A stretch of DNA of 64,000 nt, taken from positions 6,584,001 through 6,648,000 of the forward strand of contig NC_045150.1 in assembly GCF_008831285.2 (NCBI RefSeq), written 5' to 3'. This DNA comes from Nymphaea colorata (taxonomy: Eukaryota; Streptophyta; Magnoliopsida; Nymphaeales; Nymphaeaceae). How positions within the stretch are numbered: position 1 is the stretch's first letter; each line of letters opens with the position of its first letter. The notes beneath the pieces are model-generated. The model was not told where the DNA came from, searched no databases, and saw only the letters and a program-made list of their open reading frames with translations. The position numbers and the translations under genes are program-made. Of this stretch, positions 42,858-55,640 are shown piece by piece.

Positions 42858-45285
42858 CACACCATGATCAATGGTGGCGTACACAGCTTTTTTAATTCAA
42901 CTGATCGATGACTAGGGCAAGGAGATCCATTGGCACCATGTATCTTTGTAGAAGTCTTTAGGGTTTTAGCATGTCCTTCACTTAGAGAATAATTGTTCAA
43001 CTATTGAGAAAAAGTGATGGTGCATTATCTATAGAAGATTAATACTCTTGATAACCAATTCTAACACACACACACACACACACATATCCTAAGAACTTCA
43101 CTAGTCAATTATATTCCCAATTAACATAACGAACATATTTCCAGGTTTAACACAATGAACACATCTTCAGGTGTCCAGGCAAGAATTTATTGAGCTCGCT
43201 AAGAAGTCAGGCAACTTTGATGACACCAACCTTGAATTCCTCCAGCGCACCCTCAAGAAATCTGGCATCGGCGATGAGTCCTACCTTCCAAGGCATGTTA
43301 TTTCTTCGCCTTCGAGGTCCGTGACTATCGCTCAGGGTCGGGAAGAAGCGGCTGTTCTCATGTTTGGAGCCGTCGACAGCGTTCTCTTCAGCACCAAAAT
43401 CCACCCAAGGGACATCACCATCCTAGTTGTGAATTGTGGCATCTTCAATGTTGTACCTTCCCTCTCAGCCATGCTGGTCAACCACTATAAGATGAGATCA
43501 GACATTCAGACCTACAACCTGGGCGGCATGGGGTGTGCTGCTGGTGCCATTGCCATCGACCTTGCTCGCGCCCTCCTCGATTCACGCCCCGGCACCTACG
43601 CTCTTGTAGTTAGCACTGAGATCATCACTGCCACTTGGTATACATTTCCCTCCCTCCTCCATGAGTTCAACAACTGAGATGTGTCTCAGATCCGAGGCTG
43701 ATCTGAAATTCTTTAGGCTCTGTTTGATACACAAGAAAAACACTGTGCAATGTGGATTTTTTTTCAACTTTGTACCGTTTTTCCTTGCAGCATCAAACAT
43801 AAGGAATTTTACCCTGCTTTTTTCATTCAAATCAGAAAAACTTCCCCCTCAAAAAAGTCCGACCTAGAAGGTCCGACTTTTTTCCACGAAAAACTTTTCC
43901 TTCTGTACATTGAAAAATTCTTCCTTCTTGCATCAAACAGGGCCTTAAGGTTGCGTTTGATTACAGTGTGTCTGAGATCCACAGTGATCTCAGAATCTCG
44001 TTTGATTACAGTGATTTTGAGGTCCAAACCCCACCCCCCTCCTTCATCAAATCTCAAATCCACGCCTTCTATACTATAGCATGGATTTGAGATCCACGTG
44101 TGGGTGGATGCTGAAATCCACAGTTTGATAAAACTGTGGATTTCAGACCTTTTCGGACCTGAGATCCGTGAGAAATCAAACTCAACTTAAATTTATTTGC
44201 AGTGCACGAAGTAAGCAAACCCTGGATTTAAGATCTATAGAAAAATGAGATTTGAGATTCTCAGTACAGACCCAAAAACCTTAGATTTGGGGTTGGATGA
44301 GAGTGCATCTGAGCTTAAGTCCTCGGGTTTGAGATCCTTAATGATTTTAGAGGACTACTAGATACATGTTGTGATGTTGGAGGAGGGGATTCTCTATTTC
44401 AACTAGTTGAATTTACCCATGCTTGCATGGGATATGCATGCCCAACCCCAAACTGAAGTCACCAACATTACAAGGAAGATCAGAAATAACAAATTTGAAT
44501 GTTCACCATTTCAAGTGACAACGTTAACATTCAATGTCTTTTTTGGAACTTGAAGTTCCTAACTAGTTGGATCGATTCCTCTGTTTGACATCAGGTATGC
44601 TGGTAAAGATATTGCAATGCTCCTACCCAACTGCTTCCTTCGCATGGGTGCCACTGCTGTCCTCCTAACAAACCGCCGGCTCGACCGTTGGCGAGCCAAG
44701 TATGAGCTCAAGCAACTCGTCCGCAACCATAAGGCAGCTAATGACCAAGCCTTCCATTGTGTCATGCAAAAGGAGGACGACGAGAAGAAGAAAGGCCTTC
44801 TTGTTGCTAGAGACATACTGGAGGTAGGTGGACAAGTTCTCAAGGACCACATCACGACACTTGGGCCGCTTGTTCTCCCCATCTCTGAGCAGATACACTT
44901 CTTCTCTGCACTGGTCTTAAGGAAGGGGAAGTCTAAGCCATACATTCCAGACTTCAAGCAAGCTTTTGAGCATGTCTGTGTCCTAGCATGTAGCAAGGTA
45001 GTGCTGGATAAGATACAGAAGAACTTGGAGCTCACTGAGGAGTACATGGAGGCATCCAAGATGACATTGCATAAGTTTGGCAACACATCAAGCAGTAGTG
45101 TGTGGTATGAGTTAGCTTATTTAGAGGCTAAGGGAAGGATAAAGAAGGGAGACAGAGTGTGGCAAATTTCATTTGGCTCAGGCTTCAAGTGCAATAGTGT
45201 GGTCTGGGTAGCACTGAGAAATGCAAGGAAGAATGAAAATAACCCTTGGATAGATTGCATTGGAGAGTACCCTAAGGTGGTATAA
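42053..45285 (+). CDS. KCS: 3-ketoacyl-CoA synthase (FAE1-type) lacking the catalytic histidine
   Basis: Three exons: 42053-42451, 43171-43637, 44595-45285; 518 residues, normal length for the family. KCS enzymes sit in the ER membrane and do the first, condensing step of very-long-chain fatty acid elongation for waxes, cutin-associated lipids and sphingolipids. Two N-terminal membrane spans (about 60-80 and 95-112) precede [11 protein letters not shown], then the FAE1/CUT1-type condensing domain. MFGAVDS, ILVVNC and [14 protein letters not shown] are intact. The active-site Cys is residue 255 in [10 protein letters not shown]. His448 (TLHKFGN) and Asn452 are present. The catalytic His of the family's CIHAGGRAV motif is Leu419 here, within CVLACSKVV, 33 residues before the Asn as in FAE1. 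The frame is otherwise open and conserved (GSGFKCNS), so this looks like a maintained but catalytically impaired or altered protein, not a random pseudogene. An in-frame TGA two codons upstream fixes the start. Confidence 0.94.
42459..42502. repeat. (CT)n(TA)n(TG)n microsatellite at the KCS intron 1 donor
   Basis: Begins only a few bases after the 5' splice site at 42452. Confidence 0.9.
42671..42813. repeat. Long imperfect fold-back in KCS intron 1
   Basis: TGATTGGA (42707-42714) pairs with TCCAATCA (42773-42780), GATGGTAG (42725-42732) with CTACCATC (42755-42762), and CAATGCATTG (42690-42699) with CAATGCATTG (42788-42797). With G-U pairs, the roughly 65-nt arms close with only scattered mismatches around a loop of about 22 nt. 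Confidence 0.8.
42818..42858. repeat. (CT)n(TA)n microsatellite in KCS intron 1
   Basis: CT run followed by a TA run, immediately after the fold-back. Confidence 0.95.
43063..43084. repeat. (AC)n microsatellite in KCS intron 1
   Basis: About ten AC units. Confidence 0.9.
43716..43944. mobile_element. Tourist-like MITE 1 in KCS intron 2
   Basis: The left end GGCTCTGTTTGATACAC and the right end GCATCAAACAGGGCC are inverted repeats. TTA lies directly outside both ends (43713-43715 and 43945-43947), the target duplication expected for PIF/Harbinger-type (Tourist) elements. An inner GACCTAGAAGGTC palindrome is present. It is non-coding. Confidence 0.85.
43949..44186. mobile_element. Tourist-like MITE 2 in KCS intron 2, abutting MITE 1
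   Basis: Left end GGTTGCGTTTGATT; right end AATCAAACTCAAC, inverted over about 13 bp. TTAA flanks both sides (43945-43948 and 44187-44190). The interior is rich in GAGATCC/GGATTTGAG words, also seen at 56556-56790, 62657-62900 and 63655-63740. Confidence 0.8.
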
Positions 45286-47019
45286 GGGAGAAATATAAAC
45301 AAGTACTGCATTCCTGACTGATTCACATTTACCTAGCTCCCTAAGTTTTCCTTACCTTTTTTTTCAATAAAAGAAACCATTGGTAATTCGCAGCTTGTCT
45401 AATACAAATGCTTACTTGAGTCAGTTAGGGAGTCTGTGGAATAATTGCCCTCTAGCATGGCTTTTGTATAGATATTTCTTGCCATCACATTAATTTTGTA
45501 TCCTTCTTCTGACTATAAGTGATCTCTTTTTTGGGGAAAAAGTAAAAACTTCAGTTGGGCAGAGGCAAAACCCACCTGTTGTAACTCTTGAATTCCAAAA
45601 CAAGCTCACTGTTCAGTGCTCATGTAAGAAAAGCACAGCCATCTTTAAATTTCTTTCTTTTAGGTAAATGCTTTAAAGCATATTTTTCTTAGACCGCCGA
45701 ATTAAAGTTGTTTTCAAGTTTTTATACATAGAAATTTTGATTCTTTAACTCTTGGGTCGTAAGCTCTAGAAGACATGGTAAACCCTAAGCAAGGGAAGCC
45801 CACCTTGAGCCACAGAGGAACCTCCAGAAAAAAGCTCGACTAGTTTGCAGCTTGCCTACAGGTACACTTTCCCGGTGGCAGCTAGCTACTTGTTTTCAGT
45901 TTTCATGCGCAGGAGTGGAGACATCTTGAAGGATAACAAAATGTGAATCCTCGTGGCACCAACAAAAAGCAGGCCTCCGGAACTAATTACACTAACCCAT
46001 CCATGCACTTGAAAATTCTGAAATGTTGGACATGCCCTTGCAATTAGGTCACAATCCAATAAAAGTCTTAGGAATTCCGGAAAAAAGTATGAAAGATACT
46101 ATTTTGGCTTCTCTTGAACGATTTATAAGCAATTTTACTCAGCAACTGTTGCCTAAATTCCAAGGTCCACTGCAGATTAGAACCCTGTGACAGAGCTGAT
46201 TAAAAACAAACTTATACGAGATAAAGGTTTGCAAACGATAAGGAATCACTTAGAAAAGATGTGCTATCATGACATCTGAGGACAGAATATTAGGTACTTT
46301 CTGTAATTGTTTCTGTAATTTCCTGGGTGTGTAAGAGGTGTGTAAGAGGTTAACAGATCACAACCCAACCCCTGGGTTGCATTGAGACCTGGATGTGGTA
46401 TAATACACCTGTCATTTAGAGTGCCGTAATCCACTTTTTACAAGAAATAACACCCATGGAAATCCAGTTCTAGTCCAACTAGCATAAGCTCATGTTATGC
46501 CCCTTAAGCAACTTTTTGTCATTTTCACAAAAGATCAAATAAAAACAAAAGCCGAACACTTGACATCCCACTGGTAAAACCCTTTCGAGCGTATTCTCTT
46601 AACCCCCAAGTCATATGTTCATATGATCAGCTTGCAGGGGTCAAGGCCCTTCCACTTATTCATATATAAAACAAAGAAGGAAACGAAGAAAAACGACAAC
46701 AGAAAACGAAACAAAAGACCTCACAGATAAAACTATACAGATCGCAGGAGAATGGGGAGCAGAAAACGTGTAAAATTAAGTGGTTGCTGTTGGATATTTG
46801 GGACAAGAAGTGCGTCCACCCTGAACCCCATGTAGCTTAATTGGCCTGCTATACACATGCACACACCACACAATTTTGTACAAAATATCCTGCCATTGTG
46901 AACTGAGTAGCTCAGTTTCCATGCCGGGTTTGGATCCCAGAGATCATACATAACCAGTAGCAGGAAGAAGGAAAAAGCCCAGAATAAATATTTCATGTAA
47001 AATGAAGAAACAAATTAAA
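45286..47019. other. Intergenic region between convergent KCS and GH17 genes
   Basis: The two genes point toward each other, so this stretch holds both 3' untranslated ends and a spacer. A TTTGAGCGTATTCTC-type segment near 46560-46640 looks like an old repeat. No gene is seen. Confidence 0.6.
45366..45371 (+). terminator. Candidate polyadenylation signal of KCS
   Basis: AATAAA about 80 bp after the KCS stop, after a T-rich tract. Confidence 0.5.
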
Positions 47020-50000
47020 TCACAGGAATGCCAAAACTGAGAACACAAATATCGATAAACACAGAACTTCTGCAAATGTCACCTGCCTGCAATTGCACCC
47101 ACCAGTAAGTGTCACACTCTGATCAATCATGATCTCGAACTTGCAGTTTCCTGTTGATGGATCCGTGGTTGTCACTGTAGCAAGGTTGTTGAAATCACAA
47201 GCAATTGGAACCTGGTTGTTCTTCTGATAGTACATGTTAAATGCATATGATATGTTCCCACGGCTATCCAGATTGTTGCAAGATGCACCATATACAAGAC
47301 TCGTGCAGTCCGATAGGGCGCATGCATAGCTCACGCTATCAGCGACGTGAGAGTCCGTCAGATTAGCTCCTGGTTTAAATACACACCACTTCCTGGCCAT
47401 ATACTTGGCACCTTTTGCTGGGATCAGCTGGCTGCTAGTTCCTTGACCCAAATTCAGAACATACTTTGCAGTTCCATCATAGTTGAAGATGCCCCAGTGC
47501 CTCTCAAAGTTTCCTGGCTGAATACTCTTATCATCCTCATCTATGAGACTGAACAAATAAGCATCAACAGGTCCACTTCTCATGGGCGTGCCCTGCCCCT
47601 GGGAGATGTGTTTCATGAAACCTTGATTGAATCTTTGAGCATATTGGGGATTTGCATTCTTATCACCATCAGTCGGCCAGCCAATTTCCCCAACAATCAC
47701 TGACATGTTGCCAAATCCATTCTTCTGGAGTGCCCAAATCAATGTATCATGATTGGCATCAAAGACGTTTGAGTACGTCCTTCCATTGTCATCCAGTGGT
47801 TGTGCAGTGCCATCAAAGAATGCAAAATCAACTGGGAAGTTTGGGTCACTATATAAGCTAATAAATGGATAGATGTTAACAGTAAATGGGGATCCATTGT
47901 CACTAAGAAATTTCACAATGGACAGCATGAGATCACGAATGTCTGACCGGAAGTCACCCCCGGAAGGGTACTGAGTTGAAGATTGATAAACAGCAGCATT
48001 GAAGGGTACTGTAACCTTCACTCTGTTTGCTAAACCAGCCTTAACAAGAGCATTCTGAACATTTTGAAGAGCAGGGAAAGTGACCCCGAGGAAGGTTCCA
48101 TTGAGAGTAAGTAAGAAAGGTTCATTTCCAACAGCTACATATCTGGTTAGACAACATAGTTTTAGTCACAAAATAGAACATAAAAAGCCATATATCGATA
48201 ACTGAAAGACTAATGCCTCCCGTCAAAAATAATGTATAGCAAATTTTACCAGTTTCAACAACATAAATGACATCCACAGCCAAATACACCAACCACATGT
48301 AAGCTGAGCAAGAGAAGTGAACAAAAGATCACCAAGATAGAAAAAGAAAATCAAGGTGACAAAAGGCTTCTGAGGTTGTTTTGTTTCATTAACCATAACG
48401 AACTAAGAACTGAATGAACCATAAGTTTTTGGTTCTGCAGCATTTCTCTCTTTCTTCCTTCCTACTCCCATTGAATTTTTCAAAGTTTCAGAAGCACCAA
48501 CTAGGTTCCTTTCTGAAAGGCCATAAAAAAGTGAGCAGATAAACAATGAAGAATAACCAATCATCATGGATTATTCAGTTTCCATGGAAGGAATCACGTT
48601 AGGAATTCTTTGAGCATATAAAGTATTGTCAAGCGCATTAAAATTAGTGAAAGTATTATGACCAAAAGAATTTTTTTTTTCAAAGTAAAATGAATCTGCA
48701 ATCCAGTAGCTCTATCCAGCTACATCCATATCTAAACACAGACACCGGAGATGATGTTAAGCAGAAAGTTTACAATTTCGCAGGGGAAATGGAGTCATCT
48801 AAATGCTATGAGTTCCTATTGGTGTTGATGAAGATTGAAGAGTAACCATAATTCCTGAACTTTGAAGGGAAAGTGCATCCAGCCAAAACTAGGAATCAAT
48901 TAATAATATTGTAGAAAAAGGGATGCACTGGACTAGGTTAGCCTGGACCATTCTATAAAGGACTTCAAGTTTAGATTATGGTTCAAGTTACCAGCGATTC
49001 ATATGACTCTGTTACAGTATAAAGGTGGTTAGCACCAGATGCTTTTGAAGGATTGATTGACCGACCTTGAATAGGACAGTTTTGTATGGAATGCAGCGGC
49101 CTTTGAGCCTATACCTATCTTAGAAATTGTATACTGAATAAAGCCGCCAGCAAATGTGTCAAACTCTTTGCGTTAGTTAAGATGGTGCTCAGGAAGGCCA
49201 TCATGTGGTTTCACAAGACTGCCACATTGGAAAGGGAGCTGACACTCCAAATAATATGTCTGTCAACAACGGACACCCATTTCATAAATGGAAACTACAA
49301 CGTGAATCTTAATTCACAGTTTTCAAACACAGCTGAAACCCCAGTCAAGCCTAAAATAACTGGACAGTTCACAACCCCACCTACATAAAGAATCAAGCTT
49401 CCTGGGCAATAGCATTTCTGTTGACTAAAGAGGGTATTGCATATGAATGTAATTTGACAACTGCTGCAGATCTTCAGAAACAAGGGTTGCAGCACTCCAG
49501 GAGGTAAACTGGTAACAGAAGAAGCAAACTCCACAAGTTAAGTTTAAATGATTTCTATGGGGGCATATTCCAAAAGCTAGTAAGGGTTTTGAAGAGAATA
49601 TCTATATCTTCCAAAAACAAGAATAGGACCAGAAACAAAAACAACAAAAGTTGACAGTACAGCAATCTTTGACAACTAATGCATTATGCAGTAGAGGGAC
49701 ATTTTATCAAACTTTCAGGGATTGGAATCTTACGAATTCGAAGAAGAAATCTAAGTCTTCCAACAGCAAACATGATTTTCAGTTTCATACAGAAATTTGG
49801 AATTTCAGCTACACAAGAATGTAGAGAAGTTCTACAAAGACCTGAGAAAAAGATGAACTGGCAGAAGCCCATGAAAGCAAGATCCAAAAATAGAAGTGTA
49901 CAAGCTGAGTTCTGAAGAGGCTATAAAGTCAAAGATTCTCATTATCCAACCCAAGAAGATCTTCTTAAGCAAATCAAGTAACATCTGTAAGAAGCTAAAC

Positions 50001-51309
50001 ATATACAAAAGAGAAAAAATGACTATCTGAGAAATTAATCACGAAACTAATAGAGTTCACACAAGGCATAAAAATTTCAAGGAGAATAGAAAGAATTAGT
50101 AATTGAAAAAAGCATGTGCTTTAAACAATGAAGACTTTTAGTTCCCCTGCAGAAAGTTCATTGAGGTTATTTTAATCAAACCCCCATAAACATGACTTTC
50201 AGAAGACATGGAAATTCAAATGCCACAGAATCTTCAACAAGAAAATTTCACCCAGCAACCTTCCTCAATTTGATGGATACACTTTCGGTTGAGCAAGGAC
50301 TAATGATGACAGCACCACAGAAGGCCTTTTCATTGAACTAGAAATTGTCAGTTGCCTCGAGCAGAGGAATAAAAAAAAAAGGAATGAAAGAAGCCCATCC
50401 AGGTCCAAAAACTTTGAACCAATAACCTTTCCATGATCTTAGCAAACAGGTGAACAACACCACCACCAATTCCATTTGCATGAAATGCAAGCAGGCAAAT
50501 TCACAGAGCAAAGCCTCAAACTCAAAGAAGAATGAAATTTTGCAAGGACAGACAGGCATGCAGCAACAGGAAGCGGCATTAAGATAAAGTAACAATTTCA
50601 TAAAGATGCTTTCACAAAGCAATAGTTAGCAGTTTGTTTAGACTAACATTTTTTCCTTCATTGTTATTATTAGTACTGTTTCTCACCTGGCGCACAATAA
50701 GAAAACTAACTGACGAAAAAGGTTAGCATATACTTCTAACTTAAGATCATAATGTTGAAAATCAGCATAGTGGAGAGTCTGACCACATAAACCTCAACCA
50801 CAGAGCCATCCAACCAACAGAGAACAAAATGGGGAAATGGAAACCAGTTTCATAGACAATGTGAGAGCAGAAGTTCTCATATACAACAGAAAGGAACAGC
50901 AAAAGAAGTATAACTTGATTATCAATACTTACTTGACGTTCACTCCGTTTTTGGAAACGAAGGCAGTAACATTCTTGGAAACCCATTCTTCAGCAGCACT
51001 TGTACTGCGCGCCAGAGTTGACAACATGTCATTTGGAATACCAACCATGACATCAATCCCGGTGTTACCCAATGCAGTCATGATTTTAGAGTCTGCCTCG
51101 AAAAGCTTGACATTCTTGAACCCATTGTCTCTCAACATTCCAACCACAATTTGAGGCTCCAGAGCATGGGAAGACTGCGTTCCCCAATTAACACCAATTC
51201 CATCAACGATCACCACCAAAACAGAACCCAAAAACAAGCCCAGAAACAGGGAGGCCAGCCTCATCGCAGGCAAGGAATTCAACCGCATAACACCAACTTC
51301 TAAAAACAA
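47020..51309 (-). CDS. GPI-anchored GH17 glucan endo-1,3-beta-glucosidase with X8/CBM43 domain
   Basis: Two exons: 51309-50933 and 48142-47020, split by a 2.8-kb intron inside the KYVAVGNEP codon run; up to 499 residues. It should hydrolyse beta-1,3-glucan (callose) at the cell surface or plasmodesmata. A signal peptide ends near [10 protein letters not shown]. The GH17 barrel spans about 37-365, with acid/base Glu133 (VGNEP) and nucleophile Glu278 (VGEIGWP) both present. The X8 (CBM43) domain spans 377-461, starting [11 protein letters not shown], with its Cys pattern kept. A hydrophobic tail (about 481-499) suggests a GPI anchor. The start is ambiguous: Met1 (51309), Met8 (51288) and Met16 (51264) are in frame, and Met16 gives the most typical signal peptide. 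A TTTTTAG just before could be a splice acceptor from an upstream leader exon. The protein matches the plant clade of about 480-residue GH17-X8 proteins along its length. Confidence 0.93.
48143..50932 (-). other. Large GH17 intron without recognised content
   Basis: 2.8 kb of AT-rich intron. The several 60-80-codon frames inside it have no domain and no splice-compatible partner. No transposon structure was recognised. Confidence 0.6.
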
Positions 51310-52090
51310 CGTTATCGAACGGAGAATTGAAACCGACTCAGAAGCTTTCCATATAGATAAAACGAGAAAAGTGATTGTTGTTATGATTACTCAAAGCAGT
51401 GAAAGCATCTCTTAATGGTTCGACAGAAGACAAAGAAGAAAACTTTATGACTCGGATGACATGGAAAAAAGAAGAGCGAATCATAACCCACGTTTCACTC
51501 AATCGCTTTCTTGGACTTCGGCAGTAACATAAAGGAAAGCGACAAATTAAAACAAGAGAGGTGAAAACAAGGCAGACCAAAGTTTCAAAATTCTCTTATC
51601 GCCTCATCCATTGTTTAGATTGCTCTGCAATGAAAGTTAACACCTCAAACACTCTTCTTCCAGACTCAAGCTCATACAAAGGTTTGTGATAACCATCTAA
51701 GGCAATGCTTTCTATAAGGAAAAAGACCTCAAGTAGAAGCCAAAGTTTCAGCAAGTGGCAAGAAGGAAGTGGGTATCTCTCAAAAGTCAAGAACAGTCTA
51801 AAGTCGGAATATTGAAGCTGGAAAGAATACTTTCCTCTGTGTTAAGAACTAAAACCAGGATTTTTTTGGCAGAACAATACAGCTAAAGACAGAAGCATAA
51901 ATATCAAAAAAACATATCTTCAAGAACAAGATGGCTTTCGGCTTTGATGCAAAGAACAATGAGGAGAAGAAGGCAAGGATCTTTCTTTCTTTTGGTCTTC
52001 GTCCCCTTTTCCTCTTATTCCTCTCTATCTTCCTTGGAGTTATGCAGGAACACCCATGTTAAAGTCCGTGCAATCAGTCCATCCGCTTTC

Positions 52091-52096
<6 letters not shown>

Positions 52097-52128
<32 letters not shown>
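52097..52128. repeat. (GA)n microsatellite, probable GH17 5' region
   Basis: Sixteen GA units about 800 bp upstream of the GH17 start (a CT tract in the sense of that gene). It may mark the leader or promoter. Confidence 0.9.
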
Positions 52129-52136
<8 letters not shown>

Positions 52137-53202
52137 ATCAAAAGGCTGTCTCTATTATAAAAGAAAAAGAAAAAGAACTCGGGCGGATTGTGGAATAATT
52201 CTTACGCTAAAGGTGAACGATACGTCTGAACTATCAGCAGAGCACAAGGGCCTCACATCGTTTTAAAGAGCTCGGTAAATTACTCGTTATTAATTGCAGA
52301 TGCCTGCAAGGATCTCCCGGAGCTTGCCATCCCACTGTTTCTCTTTTGTACACTTGGCTGAATCTAGAGAAAGAAAGATTGACGGCCACAAGTGTTTCTC
52401 GCAAATGCTGCTTTATGCTCTTCCTTTTCCTTGTTGGGGAGTAAAACCAGAAGCAGTTGCCGCCCACAAATCGTTGGCACTTGGCTCCATGATGAAACTG
52501 TTCTATCATTCAACGTCAAGTAGCAAGAGAAAGTGGCTCGTAGAAGCTTTTCCAAATTTGAACAATTTAGTTTTTTCCACGAGAAATTAATATTTAAATG
52601 TATATCTGAGTTATTTGCGTATTTATTGCATACTATACTTTCGTTGACGATTAGTCCACCAACTATGGTGACGGCTTGAAACTTGCTATCGCCATTTTCA
52701 TTTCTTGTATGGATGAGCATGGAGTGGGGGAGCAGAAATAAATTAGTTGACGCAAATTGGTCTGATTACCGATTTTTGAAATTTGAAGACGGCAGCCATG
52801 CTCGAGTAGGTTTGACTCTTTTTGAGGCATGGATTCTTAAAAAGCGACGCTCAAAAGCAGGGAACTGCTGGAACATGTTGGTCTCTCAAGGAAATTGCAG
52901 AAAGCAACAATCGCTCGATGGCAAAATCAATCTGAATTGACGGTCGGAGCGGCGAGGAGGAGGTCTAAGAAACCTTTGGAATAAAAACTATAGTTCGTAA
53001 ATTTGTAGCTCGGATTCGGATTGGCTTTATGTAATAAATGTTATAGTACATTTTTTTTTAAATAAAGAAAGAAGTTAAATCTATGGGGACTTAATGTTTT
53101 ATTTTTTTTATCAACTGTAATATGATCAAGTGCTTTCTTGGTAAAATTTTTTATATTTGACGATTCAAAAATATAACAAACTTTAATATTTAGCAATGCA
53201 TG

Positions 53203-53205
<3 letters not shown>

Positions 53206-53258
<53 letters not shown>
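53206..53258. repeat. (TA)n microsatellite
   Basis: TA run of about 50 bp. Confidence 0.95.
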
Positions 53259-53261
<3 letters not shown>

Positions 53262-53540
53262 GGCAATCCCAGCTGATTCAACGAAACCCGGCTCGTGACC
53301 AAGTAAGTAAACGATCCTAAGGAGCCGTTTGTATGACATTTTGAAATGTCTGTAGAGGTAAAACCAGGTTTCCCTTCAAATTAGTGTTTCTTTTGGAGTT
53401 TGTATTATTTAAAACTGAGTTTTTTTAATGTTTGAACATGGTTTTGATAAAACCAATTTTGACAAAACATGGTATTTTGAAGTGGAGAGAAAATTTAAAC
53501 CCTCTTATTTGCAAAAAAAAAGAAATGGGTTTTAGGTAGG

Positions 53541-53782
53541 TTTGGGCATCGGGCTGGCCCGGCCCAGCTCCGTTAAAATAAAAAAATTAAATATAAAATA
53601 AAATAATTGAATATAAAATTAATAAAAAATTATATATTATTATTAAAATAATAATGTAAAAAATAAATCAAGTAGAATCGGACCTGTGGGCCTACCTGAA
53701 CCAGCCCAATACATTATTTGGTCGGCCGGGGCCAAATTGGCCCGGGCTCAGGTACCCAGGCCCGATGCCCAGGCTTAGTTTT
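53541..53782. mobile_element. GGGCATCGGGC-type MITE, copy f (best preserved)
   Basis: The left end TTTGGGCATCGGGCTGGCCC and the right end GGCCCGATGCCCAGGCTTAG are inverted repeats over about 14 bp. The AT-rich core (AATATAAAATAAAATAATTG) is non-coding. This copy defines the family ends. Confidence 0.8.
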
Positions 53783-55444
53783 AGGTATGTCGCTCAAACC
53801 TATAAACTAGGTTTTCAAAACTCATTAAAAAGCTTGATTTTTACACTTAGTTTTCACAATAATAGGTTGTGCCATCCAAACGCCCCCAAAATGATTTACA
53901 GATTTATTCTTCATTAATGCTACAAAAATTGATAAATGTTACTTAATCTGTTTAAAAAAGAAAAATATATGTATATCTAGATAATTTATATGCTACTTAT
54001 ACGCACAAATTTATAGATAACTAGCTTTGCATGTTTTAATAAATCATAAATTATATGGCAACTCATGTTAAACTTGATCATATAAGTTTCTTTAGAAATA
54101 TGATTAAATGAAACGAACGTACTTCCCTTCATAGTTTTATTATTATAATGACATTATCGTGTAGTAGCCACAATATAATTAGACGTACCCCATCTGCAAT
54201 TGAAATTTCTATTAGTGCACGAATAGCAAAGCTACTAAATTATTAAAAAAATGTAATACTGGACATAAATTAAATTTCCTATAAATAAAACTTTAAACCG
54301 TGAAATAAGAAATAAATGGTGTGGCCATTTAAACTCTCGTTCTGTCTTTAAATTACCTTGTAGAAAAAACTAGCGTTTATGACAAACCATTAAATGTTGA
54401 ACTCAAGTACTAATCAAGACAAAGAAAGATTGTGACAGAATATTTTAAAATAGGGTTTAATCTTTACAAAAAATAAAAAAATAAAACGTCAATATCTTTG
54501 AGTAATCTTATATTTACTTTATGTGCTCTACATTCTCAATAACTTAAATGCCTTTAATCACAACTACCAGTCGTCCTGATTAAGCTAACAATTGATGTCA
54601 ATTGGGGAAAAAAATATGAAAGCAACACTAATAATGCAAAAAAATGTTTCTCATGTGGCCTACAACCACTCTTTGTCCATAAAAACTAATTTTTCATAAA
54701 GAATACATGTTTTATTTGTTATTTAGTGTGTGTTGTTATATGATTTATAAATACTTTCGATAGAAAAACAAAAATTCAAACAATATAACGCAAATGATTA
54801 CAATTAAAAATTAGTTTATGTTTTTCTGAGATTACTTGCTTTTCACTCCATGAAAGAAACTCCCTTTTATTTGAGGCACTTGAGCACCAACTTGCACTTT
54901 TTAATTTACATATAAATTTTACAAAATTTTATTTATTCTACATAACAATTTTGAAAATTATATTTTAGCTCCTGTTAAAATTTTAAAACTATAATTCCGT
55001 CCCTTCATAAAAAATTTCTGACTCCATCCTTACCTTTTTTGTGTCTCCATGATATTAGCCAGGCCAATATTGATTCATGAGTAGGTTTTTTAGCGATCCG
55101 AGCTGACTCGATGATTCCCGAGCCAACTCAGGTGAGTCAGCCAACTATGTTCTGGACTATTAAGAAACAGTGGGAGGGTTCTTGGTGCTGGACTAGCCTA
55201 GGATGGGGCTGGCAATGCATTGAGAGTCGCATGAAATGGAAAGTGGGGTTAGGCAGTGCACAGCCTATTCAAAACTACCAACTGACCCACTTTTAAAGGT
55301 ACTTGGTATTTATAGGAGCCTGTGCATATAACTAGTTTCGTTACAAAGTGGGCGGCAACCAAAACTCCAAGGCTCAGACGAGTTTGAGGTGCCAAATAAG
55401 ATTTCTGTAAGGCTCAATGGTAACCGAGATGAAATGGTTTGGGC

Positions 55445-55640
55445 ATCAGAGAAACAGGAGCAGAGCCAAAAAAATTTCATGAAATGGGCGTACTTAAAGT
55501 TTCAAAATTTTGACTAGGGCCGAAATATGATTTTTCAAAATTTTTATATAAAACAAGTGAAATTTTTTAAAGTTTACATGTAAATTTCAAAAAAAAAAAA
55601 ATTGAGGTGGGGGCAGGGCCCATGCGAGCCTACCTTGGCT
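55445..55640. mobile_element. GCGGAG-type MITE
   Basis: Left GGAGCAGAGCCAAAAAAATTTC; core with TTTCAAAATTTT words; right GAGGTGGGGGCAGGGCCCATG. Its plan matches 9675-9845. The ends are diverged. Confidence 0.45.

Noticed and set aside
44559-45086. 175-codon open frame on the minus strand over KCS exon 3
   Set aside because: It is the antisense shadow of a conserved KCS exon; Ser/Arg-rich composition and no domain.
47347-47703. 118-codon plus-strand frame over GH17 exon 2
   Set aside because: Antisense shadow of the conserved GH17 exon.
52294-52590. 98-codon frame upstream of GH17
   Set aside because: No domain, short, and opposite to the probable GH17 promoter; nothing supports translation.
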